64,000 nt of DNA, from positions 856,001 to 920,000 of the forward strand of contig CAJQUW010004580.1 of assembly GCA_907163375.1 (NCBI GenBank). Direction: 5' to 3'. The position numbers were made by a program, and so were the translations under genes. Shown piece by piece: positions 1 through 11,046 of the stretch. Under the pieces are notes generated by a model. It was not told the DNA's origin and ran no database searches. It saw only the letters and a list, made by a program, of their open reading frames with translations. The first letter of the stretch is position 1; every line of letters starts with the position of its first letter. The DNA comes from Prostheceraeus crozeri. Its lineage: Eukaryota > Platyhelminthes > Polycladida > Euryleptidae.

Positions 1-1340
1 TGTACATGGAATTAAATGCTCTGCCCACACACTTTCATAGCCATATTCTTCATGCATAGATTCTAATCCCCCTACTACTATGGGTGACCTCCAAAATTCT
101 TTAAAAAGTTCTGGGTTAAATTGAATAAGCCAGCTAACCTAAGAGAGGGTGTGGAGAAGCTCCTACCCCCAAGCACCGGGTTAAGGAGTTACAATGACAA
201 GAATGAGACAACGAACACTTGGTCTCAATATACAAAAACATCTAATCGAAAGAATGCCCAGCGTCAGAAGTATGAAGTGAATGCAAATTTGCTTTTGTCT
301 TCCAAGCGCAATTCTTTTTGATTCATGATAATTCCGAACATGAGTAGAAGCTTTCAACACTCACCATTTCGATCGAACCTCCACTCAATTGAAAATGTTA
401 CGGTTGGACTGACAATAGATGTCATTGACGACCTGTGTAGCTTCATAATATCGAATTCAAACGGCGTTGCCATGGTTGCGAAAATCTTCGCATATTGAAG
501 AATAGTGATGCTCCGATTCCGGCATTAAAAATGGAAAAATGGACGCGGACGCGCGTCGGCTAAGGGACATTTGTGCTTTTGCTTTGAATTTTGCATAAAT
601 CTGTTAAGTAAATTACTAAATAAAACTGTATGCTGATGTCACGCTTTAAGAGGACTCCTCAAATTCTGAGCTGATTAAACTACAGTAAGTTTGATCTATT
701 GGCAAATTGCATGTTTCGATGCGTCGGCTAGGGGACATTTTGTGTTGAATTCGAAACTAAAAAAATTCATTTTTTTGCTCTAGCTCCTGAAGTAAGACAA
801 CTTTTTCTTAGATATTGACATGAAGTCATCCTAGTGACACAAGAAGAGCACACATGAATCATTCAAATAGCTATTTTATGCTAGTGGCCCATCCTGATGC
901 GTCGGCTAGTGGAAAAAAATCGCGTCGGCTAAGGGACAAATGGTTTTAGTGGACAACTGAAAAATGCAGAATTCATATAGAAGATATAATTTGTCCAATC
1001 TGTAATGGACTTTGATGCAAATACCTACCTCAACTAAATATCCACGACCAACCCTTTTGAAAAAAATTGTAGGTGTGTTGCTCAGATATGTACCTGAAAT
1101 ATGTATTACATACCGAAGACACGCATTTTCCCCATTTTGTCGCAAGATTTCAAAACGTGTATTCAGCTGATCTTGGAAACGACAAGTGGGACTCATCTTC
1201 ATACCACAAGCAATGCAAATATGAAAAACTAGGATGTTTCACTAATTTTGCTGGACTCCATCTAGAAAAGACACAATTTTACGACTAATTTGCGGATTTC
1301 CCCATTTCACTCTCGCTATGATTTTGAAAATCATCCAATA
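1..1340. other. Mostly non-coding stretch, possible old element remnants
   Basis: No gene is supported here. Positions 1-320 give weak, stop-interrupted plus-strand similarity in style to the gag of the BEL/Pao fossil that begins further right; this is only a suspicion. Positions 330-1340 hold a repeated GCGTCGGCTA word (separate entry) and short open frames on both strands, including one on the minus strand at 906-1202, that resemble no family I recognise. Confidence 0.3.
553..938 (+). repeat. Four copies of a GCGTCGGCTAAGGGACA word
   Basis: The word GCGTCGGCTAAGGGACA or a close variant starts at 553, 721, 899 and 922. The first three starts lie 168 and 178 bases apart and the last two only 23 apart. 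The sequence between the copies is not obviously repeated. On the minus strand the word reads Cys-Pro-Leu-Ala-Asp-Ala. It may be the subterminal motif of an unidentified transposon or the remains of a coding repeat. Confidence 0.5.
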
Positions 1341-2086
1341 AGCGCTGTTTCAGTCGCCAGATCGAACAAATCTTACCATCAAAAGCCCGAAAAATGCGCA
1401 TTTTGCAGCAAAAACGACCACTTTACCTTCAACTATTCACGAAGCTCTGCACCTTTTCCATGTCTATTTCAGATATTTCCAAATCGATTTCAGATATCTA
1501 TCAGAGACTCAATGTTGAAGATATCTGAAATTCAATTGTAGAAATCTGAAATCCATCTGGAAATGACAAGATGAAGATTGCACGCAACAGAAAGCTTTGT
1601 TTTAACTGTCTTGGGTCACACAACTGTAAGTCTAAAGGAAGATGCTCAAAATGTTCCAGGGCACACCGTTCATCGCTTCGTTCATCGTTTGATAAGAACG
1701 CCACAGCTATGTCACATGCAAACGAAAGGTCAGAAAATATCTCAGACAAAGAATCATAACTCTTCACATAAAATGTGTCACGATATTTCCTCTACATCTG
1801 CTTGCGTCAATTCAGAATTTAAATTAATCATGATTCCGAGTGCGATGCATTTTCCCTCACCGCACAAGTTAGCCGTGATTTCACCAACGCAAAATGAGAG
1901 TTGTGTTACTCGCTTCACAAATCAGCAACAAAATGTCTTCTCGTGATCCTCCAGTAGTTAGGCTAAAAGCTGCCAAATCTACCATTTTCGCTGACAATCA
2001 AGAGTGTCCTGTAAATATCTTGATAGACGAATGTTCTCAAGACAGCTACGTCAAGAAGTCTGTTGCTGATGTTATGAAGTTACCGA
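1341..2086 (+). mobile_element. BEL/Pao LTR retrotransposon fossil, left piece
   Basis: Plus-strand remnants show BEL/Pao gag zinc knuckles (KCAFCSKNDH near 1410 and RKLCFNCLGSHNC near 1600, followed by a Cys-x2-Cys-x3-His cluster), then the beginning of the aspartic protease region (LIDECSQDSYVKKSVAD near 2020-2070). No LTR is recognised in the window. The element is broken, with several breaks, and looks old. Its continuation lies at 10048-10500, because the LINE at 2087-10047 inserted into it. Confidence 0.7.
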
Positions 2087-2593
2087 TATTAGAATAGAAT
2101 AGAATAGAAACAGAATAGAAATATATTTTCCACCAATACAAAATCTGTACAAGGATCGTTACATTTACATATACTCGTAGATAAATACAGATATATACAT
2201 TTATTACTTTTACAAAATACTAAATATAATACAAATACAGATAAATGTAGAGGTGGGCGGGGCCAGAGCACTGTGGGACAGTAGGAACCTAGCCCCGCTA
2301 ACAAAAGTTCAGATTAAAATTACTCACACATCAAAATCATTTACATTATACATATAAACATATATCCTAGATACTCTCACACAAGGTATGTACAGCCAAA
2401 CAACAGGTCAGTGATCGTCATACAAGATACATATATGAAAGTCCACATACACATATACTTACAAATCACATACTTGGGCTATTATATGCCAATGTCCGGG
2501 ATACAATATCAGGGTTGGAATAGCATTTGATATTTTCCATTCGCACACTATCATCTCTCTTAGTTACCTCAGATATTGCAACTTTCGTTTCTG

Positions 2594-3120
2594 TTAGTAT
2601 TTGCTGACTAGTATTTGTTTAAGCTTTTTTTGGAACTTATCATATTCTCTTATTTCTTTAATGCTACGAGGAAGTAAATTCCATTCAATCGCTGAGGCAA
2701 AGTCAATACTACGTTGCCCTAAGCTTGTCCTATGAAATGGTATCCGTAGGTTAACTTTATTTCTTAATGAGCTGCCACTCTGGGGTTTGTGGATGTTTCC
2801 AAGAAAATGCGGTAAATCATCGACCTTATAAATCATCTTATAGCAGAGACTCAGCATTTTGTAGCGATACATATTGCTGACCGTTAATATTCTATGTTTC
2901 GTCATGTGTGAATCTACTTCATTGGCCTTAACTCTAAATATAACTTTAAGTAGTCTCCTTTGAAGTTTTTCTAGTTTAATTATGTTACTTCGTTTTCCTT
3001 GGTGAAAGATAAGAATGCAATAGTTTAATATACAATGTATATTGGCAGAATATATCTTTAATAGACATTCTAGTGGAAGGCATCGTCTTAAGTTGTAAAA
3101 TATAGGTGAGAATTTTCTTA
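2594..3120 (-). CDS. LINE ORF2, C-terminal part (after the piggyBac insertion)
   Basis: The open frame continues the reverse transcriptase of 8855-6464 on the far side of the piggyBac. It holds the thumb and C-terminal region typical of CR1/L2/jockey-like enzymes: a long helical stretch, then DDLPHFLGN and RIPFHRTSLGQRSI, then WNLLPRSI and a terminal FQKKLKQIL. The frame is open from about 3120 to the stop at 2594. It lacks its own start because it is the distal half of an interrupted gene. Confidence 0.85.
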
Positions 3121-3818
3121 ATTTGGTATCTTAATTTGGTATCTTAAATTGGTATCCCTTTGAAGGACGCATTCACGATAATTGTATAAACTATCCATAA
3201 GGCTTTTAGATATTACATTTAGACCCTAAGAAATGTGTTTCTATTCATATTTTTTTAAAAAATCGAATGGTCAGCCTGTAAGTGACCGTTACCAAACGGT
3301 AACATTGTCCACTTGCTCACAAAGGTTGAATATCGTAATCTGATTTTTTAAAGAAAAGTGAAAACATAAGAATGCTTAGTATGAGCTCACAGATAGCTTG
3401 ACATAATTTTCAGCGCCCAATATTCCTTTGAGATGTATGAAAACGACTTGTTGATGATTGGTTGGTAGTTATCTCTTTAAAAACACCACAAAATTTCCAT
3501 ACGTGCAGGCCCTTATAAGCTGACAAAGCCATATAGGCTATAACAATAAAGCATGCTAAAAGTACACATCCGTTTACAAGTTGAGCAAAGAAATATAGAA
3601 TCACCGTAAAAAAAATATACATATAGGCATGCACAAGGATAAAACTAACTAAAAATACACATCTTGACCGTAGAAAATAGAAATATATCTCGTTACCAGA
3701 GAACACACGTACGCTAATGTCATTTGTTTGATAATTAAAAAATTACAAAAAATAGAGCGCTATAGGTAAAAGTCTAATGAATTAATTAAAAGCATGATCT
3801 TCACGCCCAGTAGAAACA

Positions 3819-5541
3819 TCATGATTGAGGGATGTGGTACTGTGTAAAACAGTTGCTGCGCTCAGACAAGCATAATGTCAAAGAACATTTACCACACTCC
3901 CAAACGCTGGTGCCACCACAACCCTCCCTCTTGCATCGTAATCGTCTTCCCTGATGTTGAGGAAAATGGCAAAGTCCATCATACCTGACATCAGTTAAGA
4001 CCGACCGCTTAGAAACAATATTTTTTGGTTTCCGCGCATCAACACAACCAGAAGCTATCTGAATAATGAACTCCCGCAAAGAAACAGACTTACTTGTACT
4101 CTCATATAATCTGCGTCGAGAAAGCAGCCAGAGGTTGTTTAGTGTAATACCAAGAAGATGAAAAACTAGTCGCATATACCATTTCGTGGACTTTCTATCG
4201 ACGCGATGCAATGATAAAAGCATGTCCATAAGGTCGACGCCCCCCATAAATTTGTTATACTCCCTGACGACGAAAGGGCAGTCGATTTCAATGTTTCTTT
4301 TATCATTTCTTGACCACCTTTTCACTGTTGAAGATGGCTCAATACCAGCGTATGATGAAACAAAGCTGACCGCGCGATTATCATACCATCGCACCATAAT
4401 CATGCTACTATTACCATCTACCATCATGTCTGAGGACCCTCTTCCAGAAAGTTTATTCCTTTACGGTTTTCAGTGGGCAACCTTTCATCCTGTTAGTGCG
4501 TATCGTTCCAACAGAATGAATACCATGAGTATTTTTCAATATCAAGACTAACTCAGGAGAAGAGAAGTAATTGTTGAAGAAAACTTTAAAGTCTTTACTG
4601 TCAGGTAGAGAATCGCAAAGGTGCAATACAACCCGACCTCCAAATCCAACATCAGGATAATTCTCGAATTTTCCTAGCTGAGTTTTGGACCCACAATACA
4701 CGCTAAAATCATGCACTATTCCACTGTCAGAGCACCGTGCGAATATTTTAAAGCCCCACTTCGACGGCTTTTTGGGCATATATTGCCTAATTTTGATGCG
4801 GCCTTTAAATGGAACCATCATCTCGTCAATAGATTGATGTTGTGTCGGTTCAATAGTTTTACACCAACTGAGGATGTGATCAAGTAACGGCCGAATTTTG
4901 TGTAGAGGATCGTATCCAGGATCATCGTGCGGCTTTGCCTTAGCATTATCTGAGAGGTGAAAGAAACACTTTAACGATTCAAAACGTTTCAACGGCATTG
5001 CGTCAGCAACGGCTGACCACCGTAGGTCCGCTCTCCAGTACATACGAAATTCGCACGCATCCATAATTGTGGAAAACAATAGAATACCGAAGAATGCTTC
5101 GTATTCTCCAAATGAAGCATTTATTGATTCTCCTGTTTGTTCTACTGAGTACCTGTTTGATTCATCCGTAATTAGTTGGAGGAGCTCGTCAGTAAAGACT
5201 TCCTTGAACATTTGGTATGGTGTCAAGTCCCCAACTTCTTCGTCTACTTCGAAATCACGGAAGTTAGCTGTCAGCGGTTGCCACCTTCTCCAGCGGAACA
5301 CATATTCAGGGTTGGGCACGTCAGCGTCATCCTCTGCCATTGTAGCGGGTTGTTCTTCCTCTGCAATTAAAACATCTGGTCTCTCATCAGGCTCACCATC
5401 ATCAGCCTCATCAACTTCGCTCAAGTTTCCATCTGGAATCAATACAGCCTCAACACGATTGTCTCCATCTCCAGTGGTTGAAAATATGTTATTTATGGCT
5501 GCCTGCTTAGAACGCCGCACGTGAAATCTCGCAGATAACAT
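3819..5541 (-). CDS. piggyBac transposase, one frameshift and one altered catalytic position
   Basis: Two overlapping-quality frames make one transposase: 5541-4453 and 4427-3819 (with in-frame sequence reaching back to about 4457), a one-base shift lying near 4455. It has an acidic N-terminus, the DDE_Tnp_1_7 core (YQMFKEVFTDELL, QSIDEMMVPFKGR with the first catalytic Asp, KPSKWGFKIF), the downstream block NKFMGGVDLMDML with the third Asp, RKSTKWYMRLVFHLL, and a C-terminal cysteine-rich zinc finger (Cys and His residues between RLRCKREGCGG and CFTQYH). At the second catalytic site the usual Asp-Asn is read as Asn-Asn (FFNNYFSS, about residue 323). The copy is probably inactive. Confidence 0.9.
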
Positions 5542-5656
5542 CTGAAAAAGGAAAGGAAAGTAAGAATTGTATCGAGATACGACTGAGCTGTTAGGTTGGT
5601 ACGTAACATTTCACACGATTATGATATTCTCTGTCAATACGAGCAATTGTAGTGAA

Positions 5657-5729
5657 GCGTCAGTAGCATAGTGGTATAGCTGCCTGACTATCGTGCTGAA
5701 GGCCTGCATTCGAATATGCATAGAATCCC
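5657..5729 (+). pseudogene. tRNA-like sequence (SINE head or tRNA pseudogene)
   Basis: An A-box-like TAGCATAGTGGTATAGCTG and, about 35 bases on, a B-box-like GCATTCGAATATGC lie at spacing normal for a tRNA gene. The acceptor and anticodon stems are poor, so this is not a functional tRNA by eye. It lies inside the piggyBac element upstream of the transposase and is read on the opposite strand. Confidence 0.45.
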
Positions 5730-6463
5730 ACTGCGTGATCGTATATATTACGCCAATTTATTATTAGGTCTACTTATTTTTGTGATAATATAAAACTTTG
5801 ATTACTGTTGCTCAAATAATATGAATTACATTTTTATTATCTTTATAATTGTTATATGTTAATGTACTGATTATGATAAACATGTTAAGAGAATGTAAAT
5901 TAATAGAAATAAGACATAAACGAATTAATACAGCCTTTAAAATGAACGGCTTGCAGAAGTATAAGCTTATAGCATAACTAACAAACATGATTTTATTATG
6001 CCTAGCGTTGCCATTAACGGATAGAGTTACCAATTAGTCACGCAGCCGGCAATATTTTTTTCAATTATAGTGTACTTCAATGGACAACGTTACCAAATGG
6101 TAACATCGCCATATAATCTGCTCGAATGCATTTCAATGTTTACTTAGATACGGTATTTGTAAATATTTGTCGATAGTATATTTTAGTCTTCCATACCAAT
6201 GCATAATTTAGAGAATACAATTCAAATCCAAGTAGAAATTTATGTAAATACTCACCGAACTGATCAGCACGTTTTTTGACGAAACTTTTATTTGAATTCA
6301 GGTAATTCAAGTCGGTTGATGTAAAGAAAAATAATTGATTAGCATAAACAAAATATCAGAATTTCATTCATCCCCATATTTAAAGTTGTAATAAGCTCTG
6401 TATAGAGTAATAAGCATATATTTCAGCGTTACCAAAACGTCACGATGTTCTTCAAAGGGTTAA

Positions 6464-8855
6464 GTATCGTATTTGCATGTGAAGTGAAACTCAAATTCAT
6501 GTCTATATGTACACCCAATAGTTTTAAGCAATTTACTCTATTAATCTTTGTTTGGTTTTGGTACAAATCCTGGTCTATTTCTTTAGAGCGATGGGGATGA
6601 ATTATCATATATTCCGTCTTGCTATCATTAAGACGGATGCCATTTGCCTTACTGAATTTTTCCAGTGAGTCTAATCTGCTTTTTGCCGTGGAAAAGAGAC
6701 TTTCTAGGCTTCTGCTCTTAAGTATAAGAGTGGTGTCATCAGCAAATATATTCAATTCGTCTTTGGGGAAAATGTTATGCATATCATTAATGTAGATAAG
6801 AAATAGAAGAGGACCTAAAGTTGAACCTTCAGGTACTCCTGTTTTGGTATATAATGCTTCAGAGAGAACACCATTTACTACAGTCTGATGACTTCTGCTG
6901 TTTAAATACGACTTGAACCAGTCTAAGGTAAATCCCCTTATTCCTATATGCTCTAACTTCTCTATTAGTATGTCATGTCTTATTATTTCAAAGGCCTTTC
7001 GAAAATCTACTGATAATAACATTATGAATTCTTTAGCTTCTACTGCTGTATATATTCTATTCATGACGGAAAGTAGTGATAGCTCTGTTGAGTGATGTTC
7101 TCTGAAACCGAATTGATTTGGACTGAGAAACTCTATTTTATCTAAATAACTGTATAATCTGGAGTGTATAACCTTTTCGAGAATCTTGTCTACGTAGCTA
7201 AGTAAAGAGATTGGTCTGTAATTGTTTATGTCCAATCTTGATCCTTTTTTATAGACTGGTATAATTTTGGAGGTTTTTAAAGTAGTTGGCATGTTACCAT
7301 CACGTACTATTTTGTTTAAAATGTAAGTAAGTCTATCGATCACATGGTCCGGACATAGTTTAAAGATTTTTAATGGTATTTTGTCATTTGTAGCTTTTTT
7401 ATCATTCATTTTAATTAGTATGTCTTTTATTTCTTTTGACTCTATTTCTCTAAAGAAAAAGGACTTGTCTATGCGCTTTCCCAAATATTCTGCGAAATCG
7501 TTTCTTTTGCTAGGTTGAGTTCCATACAGTTTCCCAACTTCGTTAAAATGGGAATTAAAAGAGTTACAAATTCTAGTCGTGTTGGTTATCATTTCGTCGT
7601 TATTTAGTATTCGAATCATTGGTCTGTCTGACGACTTTCCTAATAGTTTATTAATAAATTTCCAGGAAGCTCTGGAGTCACTTTTGCAGTTCTCAATTAT
7701 ATTTCTGTTATACTCATCTTTTTTCTGTTGAATAAGTGCTTTATAATACTTATTGTATTTATGATACCGTTCTTTATCGGAGCAGTTTTGACTGGCCTTG
7801 TACACTTTGTACAATTTTTGCTTCTTATGTAGTGCTTTTGTGCAGGCACTGTCAAACCAGGTCTTACTGTTTGCTTTCTTCTTCGATAAGCGTATTAACG
7901 GGAAAGCTTCCTCAAAAGCTTCATGAATTTGCTTTTGGAAATCTTCATATAAGTTTAGAGAACTTATGTCAGCGTGTCGGTTATCGAGAAAAATGCAAGA
8001 ATTTAGTATCTCAATGAATTTCAGTTGGTTGGACTCATTATATATCCTTATTAAGGGCCTTTCGTTTTCATACAAGTTCGCTTTCAACTTATTTAAATGT
8101 ATAAAAACATATTGGAGTCTATGGTCAGTGATATTTAAGTCGACATTGCCGGAGAACACTTTATTTCCAACAATATTTCTATAGTTAATGAAAATTTGGT
8201 CAATCAAACTAGTGGTTCCCGTAGTTGAACTCCTTGTATATGAATTGATTGTAGGATACAATGCATATTCTAATAATGAGTCATAAAAATCTTCTACATT
8301 GGTATCATTATCATATTTCATTCTACACAAGTTCATATCACCCAACACTGCAAAAACATTTGTGGTATTATGGTTTCTTAGCCATGTATTCATGTTTTCT
8401 ATGAAGTTCTTTGCATTCTCGGATGGTGATCTATAAATTCCTATTATAGTTTGACATTTTAGTTTGGCGTAATCGAATGTGATACTAACTGAATCTGCTC
8501 CTGGTATAAAATCGCAACCACTGTCTATTAGCGAGATAGTTTCTTTACGATAGAATAATACTACTCCTCCCGACCTATTTAATTTACTTGAGTACACTAT
8601 TCCGTAGTCCGGGAGTGAGTTTTTGTACATATCTATGTTATTTATCCAGCATTCACTTAGCACTATTACGTCAATATTTTTTGGTATAGTTTTAAATACG
8701 TGTTCGAATTCTAAAAAATTAGCTTTTAGAGACCGTATGTTCATATGAACTACACGCAAGTTGCTCTTATCTGCCTTGCAAAATCTTCTAAATTCTTCTA
8801 TGTCACTTAGATCCTTACTACTGTGATTTATTTGTGAAGACGTACTGTCCATCAT
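6464..8855 (-). CDS. LINE ORF2: endonuclease and reverse transcriptase, main part
   Basis: About 797 residues belong to the LINE before the frame runs into the piggyBac end at 6459. Residues 35-265 are an APE-type endonuclease with HMNIRSLKAN, VLSECWINN, GGVVLFYR, IGIYRSPSEN, VLGDMNL and ITDHRL. Residues about 480-760 are reverse transcriptase with NYRPISLLSYV, NQFGFREHHST, LSVDFRKAFE, TGVPEGSTLGPLLF, FADDTTLIL and LKLLGVHID. The catalytic Asp residues of motif A (VDFRKAF) and motif C (FADD) are present. Start is the ATG at 8855, just after ORF1. The enzyme nicks target DNA and copies element RNA in place. It was probably intact until the piggyBac landed. Confidence 0.9.
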
Positions 8856-8912
8856 ACAGAAATGTTATTGTGTTGTCCTATAAACCACCAATGTTATTCC
8901 AACAAAATATGT

Positions 8913-9622
8913 CTAGATTTCAGGAAGGCAAGAAAAATTACGCACTAAAATTGCACTACACTGATCGTCTTTACGAAGATAGATCTTACCGTCCTTAGTC
9001 CAAACATAGTTGTAGTCGTTGGATCTGGCGAACTCCCTGTTTCTGCGTAGCAAATTGTACCTATAGCTAGTCAAATTTTCCTTCGCGTACATCTCCTTCT
9101 CTTTGAATAACTTTTTCTTGCTCAGGGCGGCCCTTTTGAGCAGCACAGTGCGGAGTGTTGCGATCACCGTCACAGTTCCTCGATTACGTCGAGTTCTTAT
9201 CGCCGTTGTTTTTTCTATGTCTTCTTTTTTAATCACGTTACCCCTAAGAACAGAGTTAACAATTGAAGAAAACTTATCACTGTCGATGATCTCACCTTGA
9301 TCACACCTCACATTCTCTAGCACGAGGTCTCTATTCAACTGTTGTTGTTCATTGTCGTCGAGCTTACTGGAGAGGTAGTTGTAATCGTCGTTTATGTTCT
9401 GTATTTCTCGTCGTAGAGACTGATTCTCCGCTTCCAGCATCTGCCGTTGTACTTTCTCATTTCCATTTCCCGTTTGATGGTAGATATATCGGCTTGCAGG
9501 GCTTGTGTGTGTCTCTCGAAGCTGTCTTTTATAAGTTGGGTCATATTTTTCATGAATGATTTCATCATGGCCTTACAATCATCCATGGAGCAATGTTTGC
9601 ATGAGTCATTCTTTGGAGCCAT
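8913..9622 (-). CDS. LINE ORF1 (coiled coil and RNA-binding type), one frameshift
   Basis: The reading starts at the ATG at 9622 with a Cys/His-containing N-terminus (KHCSMDDC) and an amphipathic, coiled-coil-like stretch. It shifts frame once near 9440-9455 and continues to the stop at 8913. The second half has further coiled coil (LEAENQSLRREIQNIND), a basic RRM-like core (TVTVIATL, KRAALSKKKLF) and the C-terminal pattern KENLTSYRYNLL and VWTKDGKIYLR that LINE ORF1 proteins of this type share. Such proteins bind element RNA. Combined length is about 235 residues. It ends 57 bases before the ORF2 start. Confidence 0.75.
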
Positions 9623-10047
9623 TCTGGGTTCACGTAATCAATTATTATGTCGGTCGAGGTCTCGCGGCGGCTGTTGGGAATTAGAAGTGGTGATTGCAGG
9701 CGTGTAGGATAGCGTACGCTCGAAGGTGACTTGAAACCGCGTAGGATGCACGATGACAGGGAAGGCTGTAGTGGACAAAGACCTGATCGCGATTTCCCCA
9801 ATATGGCGTTGCACACGAAGAAAACCGACTAAAAAAATTCTATTTTCCAGATAAATGAGTACATTGATGATAATGGAATATAACTGTTTACACAGTTTTG
9901 TAGCGCAGGTCCTGACGAGGGATAGTATATAAATTTAATCACAAAATGATTTCTGTGAGCGATGGAATTTGACAAAAACCGAATACAGCGTCAGAGCTCC
10001 TGAGATACGACCAGCCGCGACGAGTGCGTTGTCTTGAAGTTTTATTT

Positions 10048-10500
10048 GAAGTTATTGAAAAGATATACAATTAAGAATAATGTTTTCGGTGGCGAAAGTG
10101 AAATTGTCTGTTGGCATCTCGTTAGTCTTCAACTGAATACTCTGAATGGACCCATTCCTATACATTGCCTAGCGATTCCTGAAATAGTGACCATCGATCA
10201 AGCGGGTTGGTCTGATTGCAAAAATCTTGGTTCTCTTAGTAACAAGACACTCGCAGATTCTTTTGATTCGACTGTATTTGATGTACATTTTCTGATTGGC
10301 GCTGATCTTGCTTGGTCTTTTCTGAAGAACAAAACTCACAAAATAGATGCATGTGGTCGGTCCTACAGTACAAGATAGCACATTTGGATTACTCCTTTCA
10401 GGTCCTTTGCATGGTGGTCGATTAAGACACAGTGCTGTTTCTCGAACTTCGTGTCTCCTCAATGCTTGTTCCTTCACTGTTCATGAGGTACCTTATACAC
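10048..10500 (+). mobile_element. BEL/Pao LTR retrotransposon fossil, right piece
   Basis: Plus-strand remnants continue the protease region of the left piece. They include the family-typical VDLLIG-like block (here FDVHFLIGADLAW near 10280-10315) followed by the GP-x-QDSTFGLLLSGPL block near 10355-10410. Nothing of the reverse transcriptase, integrase or LTR is recognisable further right. The fossil is broken and old, and is separated from its left piece by the LINE. Confidence 0.7.
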
Positions 10501-10639
10501 GTATATATCAAATTATGATAGGAAATCTGAAGACGTAGGAGAAGCTTACCCCATGTCTCAGAACGCTTTGTATGAAGACAACGATGAGTTTTCAACATGC
10601 CAATTGAGAGTAATGAAAAATTTCATGACGACTTTTGTA

Positions 10640-11003
10640 AAAGAATTGAAGAAAATAATTACTTTACAATTTGGTCGATGTTCCTTTTTGTAACTTTTTT
10701 GCTTTGCATTCTCAATCCAAAGATTTAATTACTCGTGGACATTCACTCAAAGTGTCACTTATTGATCGCGTCACAGTGATCCAGGAAAGTACCTTTTTTG
10801 TCATCGAGTTCTAAGAATATGGAATTCTTTACCGGAACATGCTGTCTAATCACCGTCCCTCTTGATTTTTAAGAGACGCCTGAAAACTTTTTACCTCACA
10901 CCATTTTGTGTAATTTTTCCATTGAGTTGTCTTTCAGGTCCAGTGTAGGCGTTCATTGGAACCATTTGTAGCCTTTTGCTTTTGCAATAAATGAATAAAT
11001 AAA
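10640..11003 (+). mobile_element. LINE 3'-end fragment
   Basis: A decayed C-terminus of a CR1/L2-type reverse transcriptase is readable on the plus strand: the sequence around 10735-10760 resembles ITRGHSLK, then WNSLPEHAV near 10820 and FKRRLKTFY near 10870. A short 3' UTR and an AATAAATGAATAAATAAATA tail at about 10985-11003 follow. It is 5'-truncated and broken by stops, as usual for LINE debris. Confidence 0.65.
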
Positions 11004-11046
11004 TACTTTTTGAGTCGACACTCTACCTACTATATACTTAATGACA
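11003..11046 (-). repeat. Solo end of a hAT-type miniature element
   Basis: The minus strand here contains GGTAGAGTGTCGACTCAAAA followed by AGTA, nearly identical to the left end of the miniature element at 32877-33722 and in inverted orientation to it. Only one end is seen, directly after the LINE tail. Confidence 0.5.

Larger units (their letters stand above)
3156..6459 (-). mobile_element. piggyBac-like DNA transposon inserted in the LINE
   Basis: The right end reads, inward on the minus strand, CCCTTTGAAGAACATCGTG directly next to TTAA (6460-6463). The left end begins CCCTTTGAAGGACGC at 3156. CCCTTTGAAG is therefore the shared terminal repeat, and TTAA is the known piggyBac target. Subterminal palindromes GTTACCAAACGGTAAC (about 3290) and GTTACCAAATGGTAAC (about 6089) lie inside both ends. 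The element carries a transposase (5541-3819) and a tRNA-like sequence (5657-5729). At the left edge TTAA is not directly adjacent; a 13-bp motif beginning TTAA is triplicated at 3118-3156. Length is about 3.3 kb. Confidence 0.88.
2087..10047 (-). mobile_element. Non-LTR retrotransposon (LINE, CR1/L2/Daphne-like), carrying a piggyBac insertion
   Basis: A minus-strand LINE with a 5' leader (about 9623-10047), ORF1 (9622-8913), ORF2 with endonuclease and reverse transcriptase (8855-6464, continuing at 3120-2594), a 3' UTR and a short TTCTA-type tail (plus-strand AGAATAG repeats at 2088-2120). The flanks GAAGTTACCGA (2076-2086) and GAAGTTATTGA (10048-10058) match at 9 of 11 bases and are a plausible target-site duplication. 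Without the piggyBac the element is about 4.65 kb. ORF1 carries one frameshift. The element sits inside the BEL/Pao fossil. Clade assignment is by motif style only. Confidence 0.85.

Noticed and set aside
3410-3706. Hydrophobic minus-strand frame inside the piggyBac
   Set aside because: Low-complexity membrane-like reading of AT-rich DNA, located downstream of the transposase with no family resemblance.
5069-5524. 151-codon plus-strand frame opposite the piggyBac transposase
   Set aside because: Antisense shadow of the transposase N-terminal coding.
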